From NCBI GenBank assembly GCA_963971575.1, contig OZ020625.1:1488001-1552000 (forward strand): DNA of 64,000 nucleotides. Reading direction: 5' to 3'. The DNA is from Liopterus haemorrhoidalis. Taxonomy: Eukaryota; Arthropoda; Insecta; Coleoptera; Dytiscidae. A program made the translations under genes and the position numbers. Each line of letters opens with the position of its first letter. The first letter of the stretch is position 1. The notes under the pieces are model-generated. The model did not search any database and had not been told where the DNA came from. It saw nothing but the letters and a program-made list of their open reading frames with translations. Shown in pieces: positions 63,776 to 64,000 of this stretch.

Positions 63776-64000
63776 ATACCCTTTTCACACTAGAAATTTA
63801 AGATCGGATGTTAAAGTGAATGTATCTTTAAACGCTAATGTGAAACCGTATGGCCTCGTCTAAACACAAGCGATGTTTAAGACAGAGATCTGCATCTTAA
63901 ACTTCGTACGCATTGCCAACTTAATTTCTATTATAAAAAAATACTCTTTGAATTTGTGCTGTCGACATTTTATATTATCATAAACAAGATTACTGTATTA
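63776..64000 (-). mobile_element. MITE family L, copy 2 (cut by the window end)
   Basis: ATACCCTTTTCACACTAGAA onward matches the reverse complement of 40376-40979 closely for the remaining 225 bp. TA at 63774-63775. Confidence 0.88.

Overview
This window is an AT-rich, low-gene-density piece of an insect nuclear genome. The evidence is spliced genes with GT-AG introns, dense Tc1/mariner, hAT and Helentron-type DNA transposons, and decayed non-LTR retrotransposons. The order cannot be fixed from sequence alone; a beetle or another insect with a large, transposon-rich genome fits. No bacterial feature, CRISPR array, rRNA gene or intact tRNA gene was seen.

The one well-supported gene runs on the + strand from 24600 to 34865. 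It has ten coding exons with consistent phases and encodes about 859 residues of a protein with two BTB/POZ domains and a small UBA/CUE-like C-terminal domain. The N-terminal exon(s) lie upstream and are not firmly located; 21024-21076 is a candidate. Its introns carry a TA-inserting MITE, two Helentron-associated elements (HINEs) and a 137-bp tandem array. Two other exons are tentative: a GC-rich first coding exon at 61938-61988 (+) of a gene leaving the window to the right, and a terminal exon with a membrane segment at 58245-58443 (-).

The rest is transposon-derived, often nested. 1-12580: a 136-bp satellite, MITE families A, C and D, a HINE, an interrupted 125-bp array, a long hairpin, a 151-bp satellite. 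12580-24600: a LINE fragment, a dead mariner with perfect ends, a tetrad of palindromes, hAT MITEs, a DD41D (rosa-type) element inside a hAT element, and clusters of MITEs A and B. 34866-43500: hAT elements inside other elements, a G-rich array, and a decayed mariner-like element whose ends and C-terminal transposase motifs resemble plant Stowaway/MLE (DD39D) elements. 43900-45850: a degenerate satellite of about 148 bp. 46100-61600: two further DD41D copies, four copies of a mariner sharing one internal deletion, more HINEs, a three-level nest (DD41D derivative inside LINE inside mariner) and a PIF/Harbinger-like MITE inside a HINE. 62050-64000: a GTCGAG-rich repeat unit with two MITE A copies, then a MITE L copy cut by the window edge.

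How these work together: the autonomous sources (mariner, DD41D, LINE) are all broken here, and the abundant copies are short non-autonomous elements. Several insertions can be proved because a related copy in the same window shows the uninterrupted site with a single TA.
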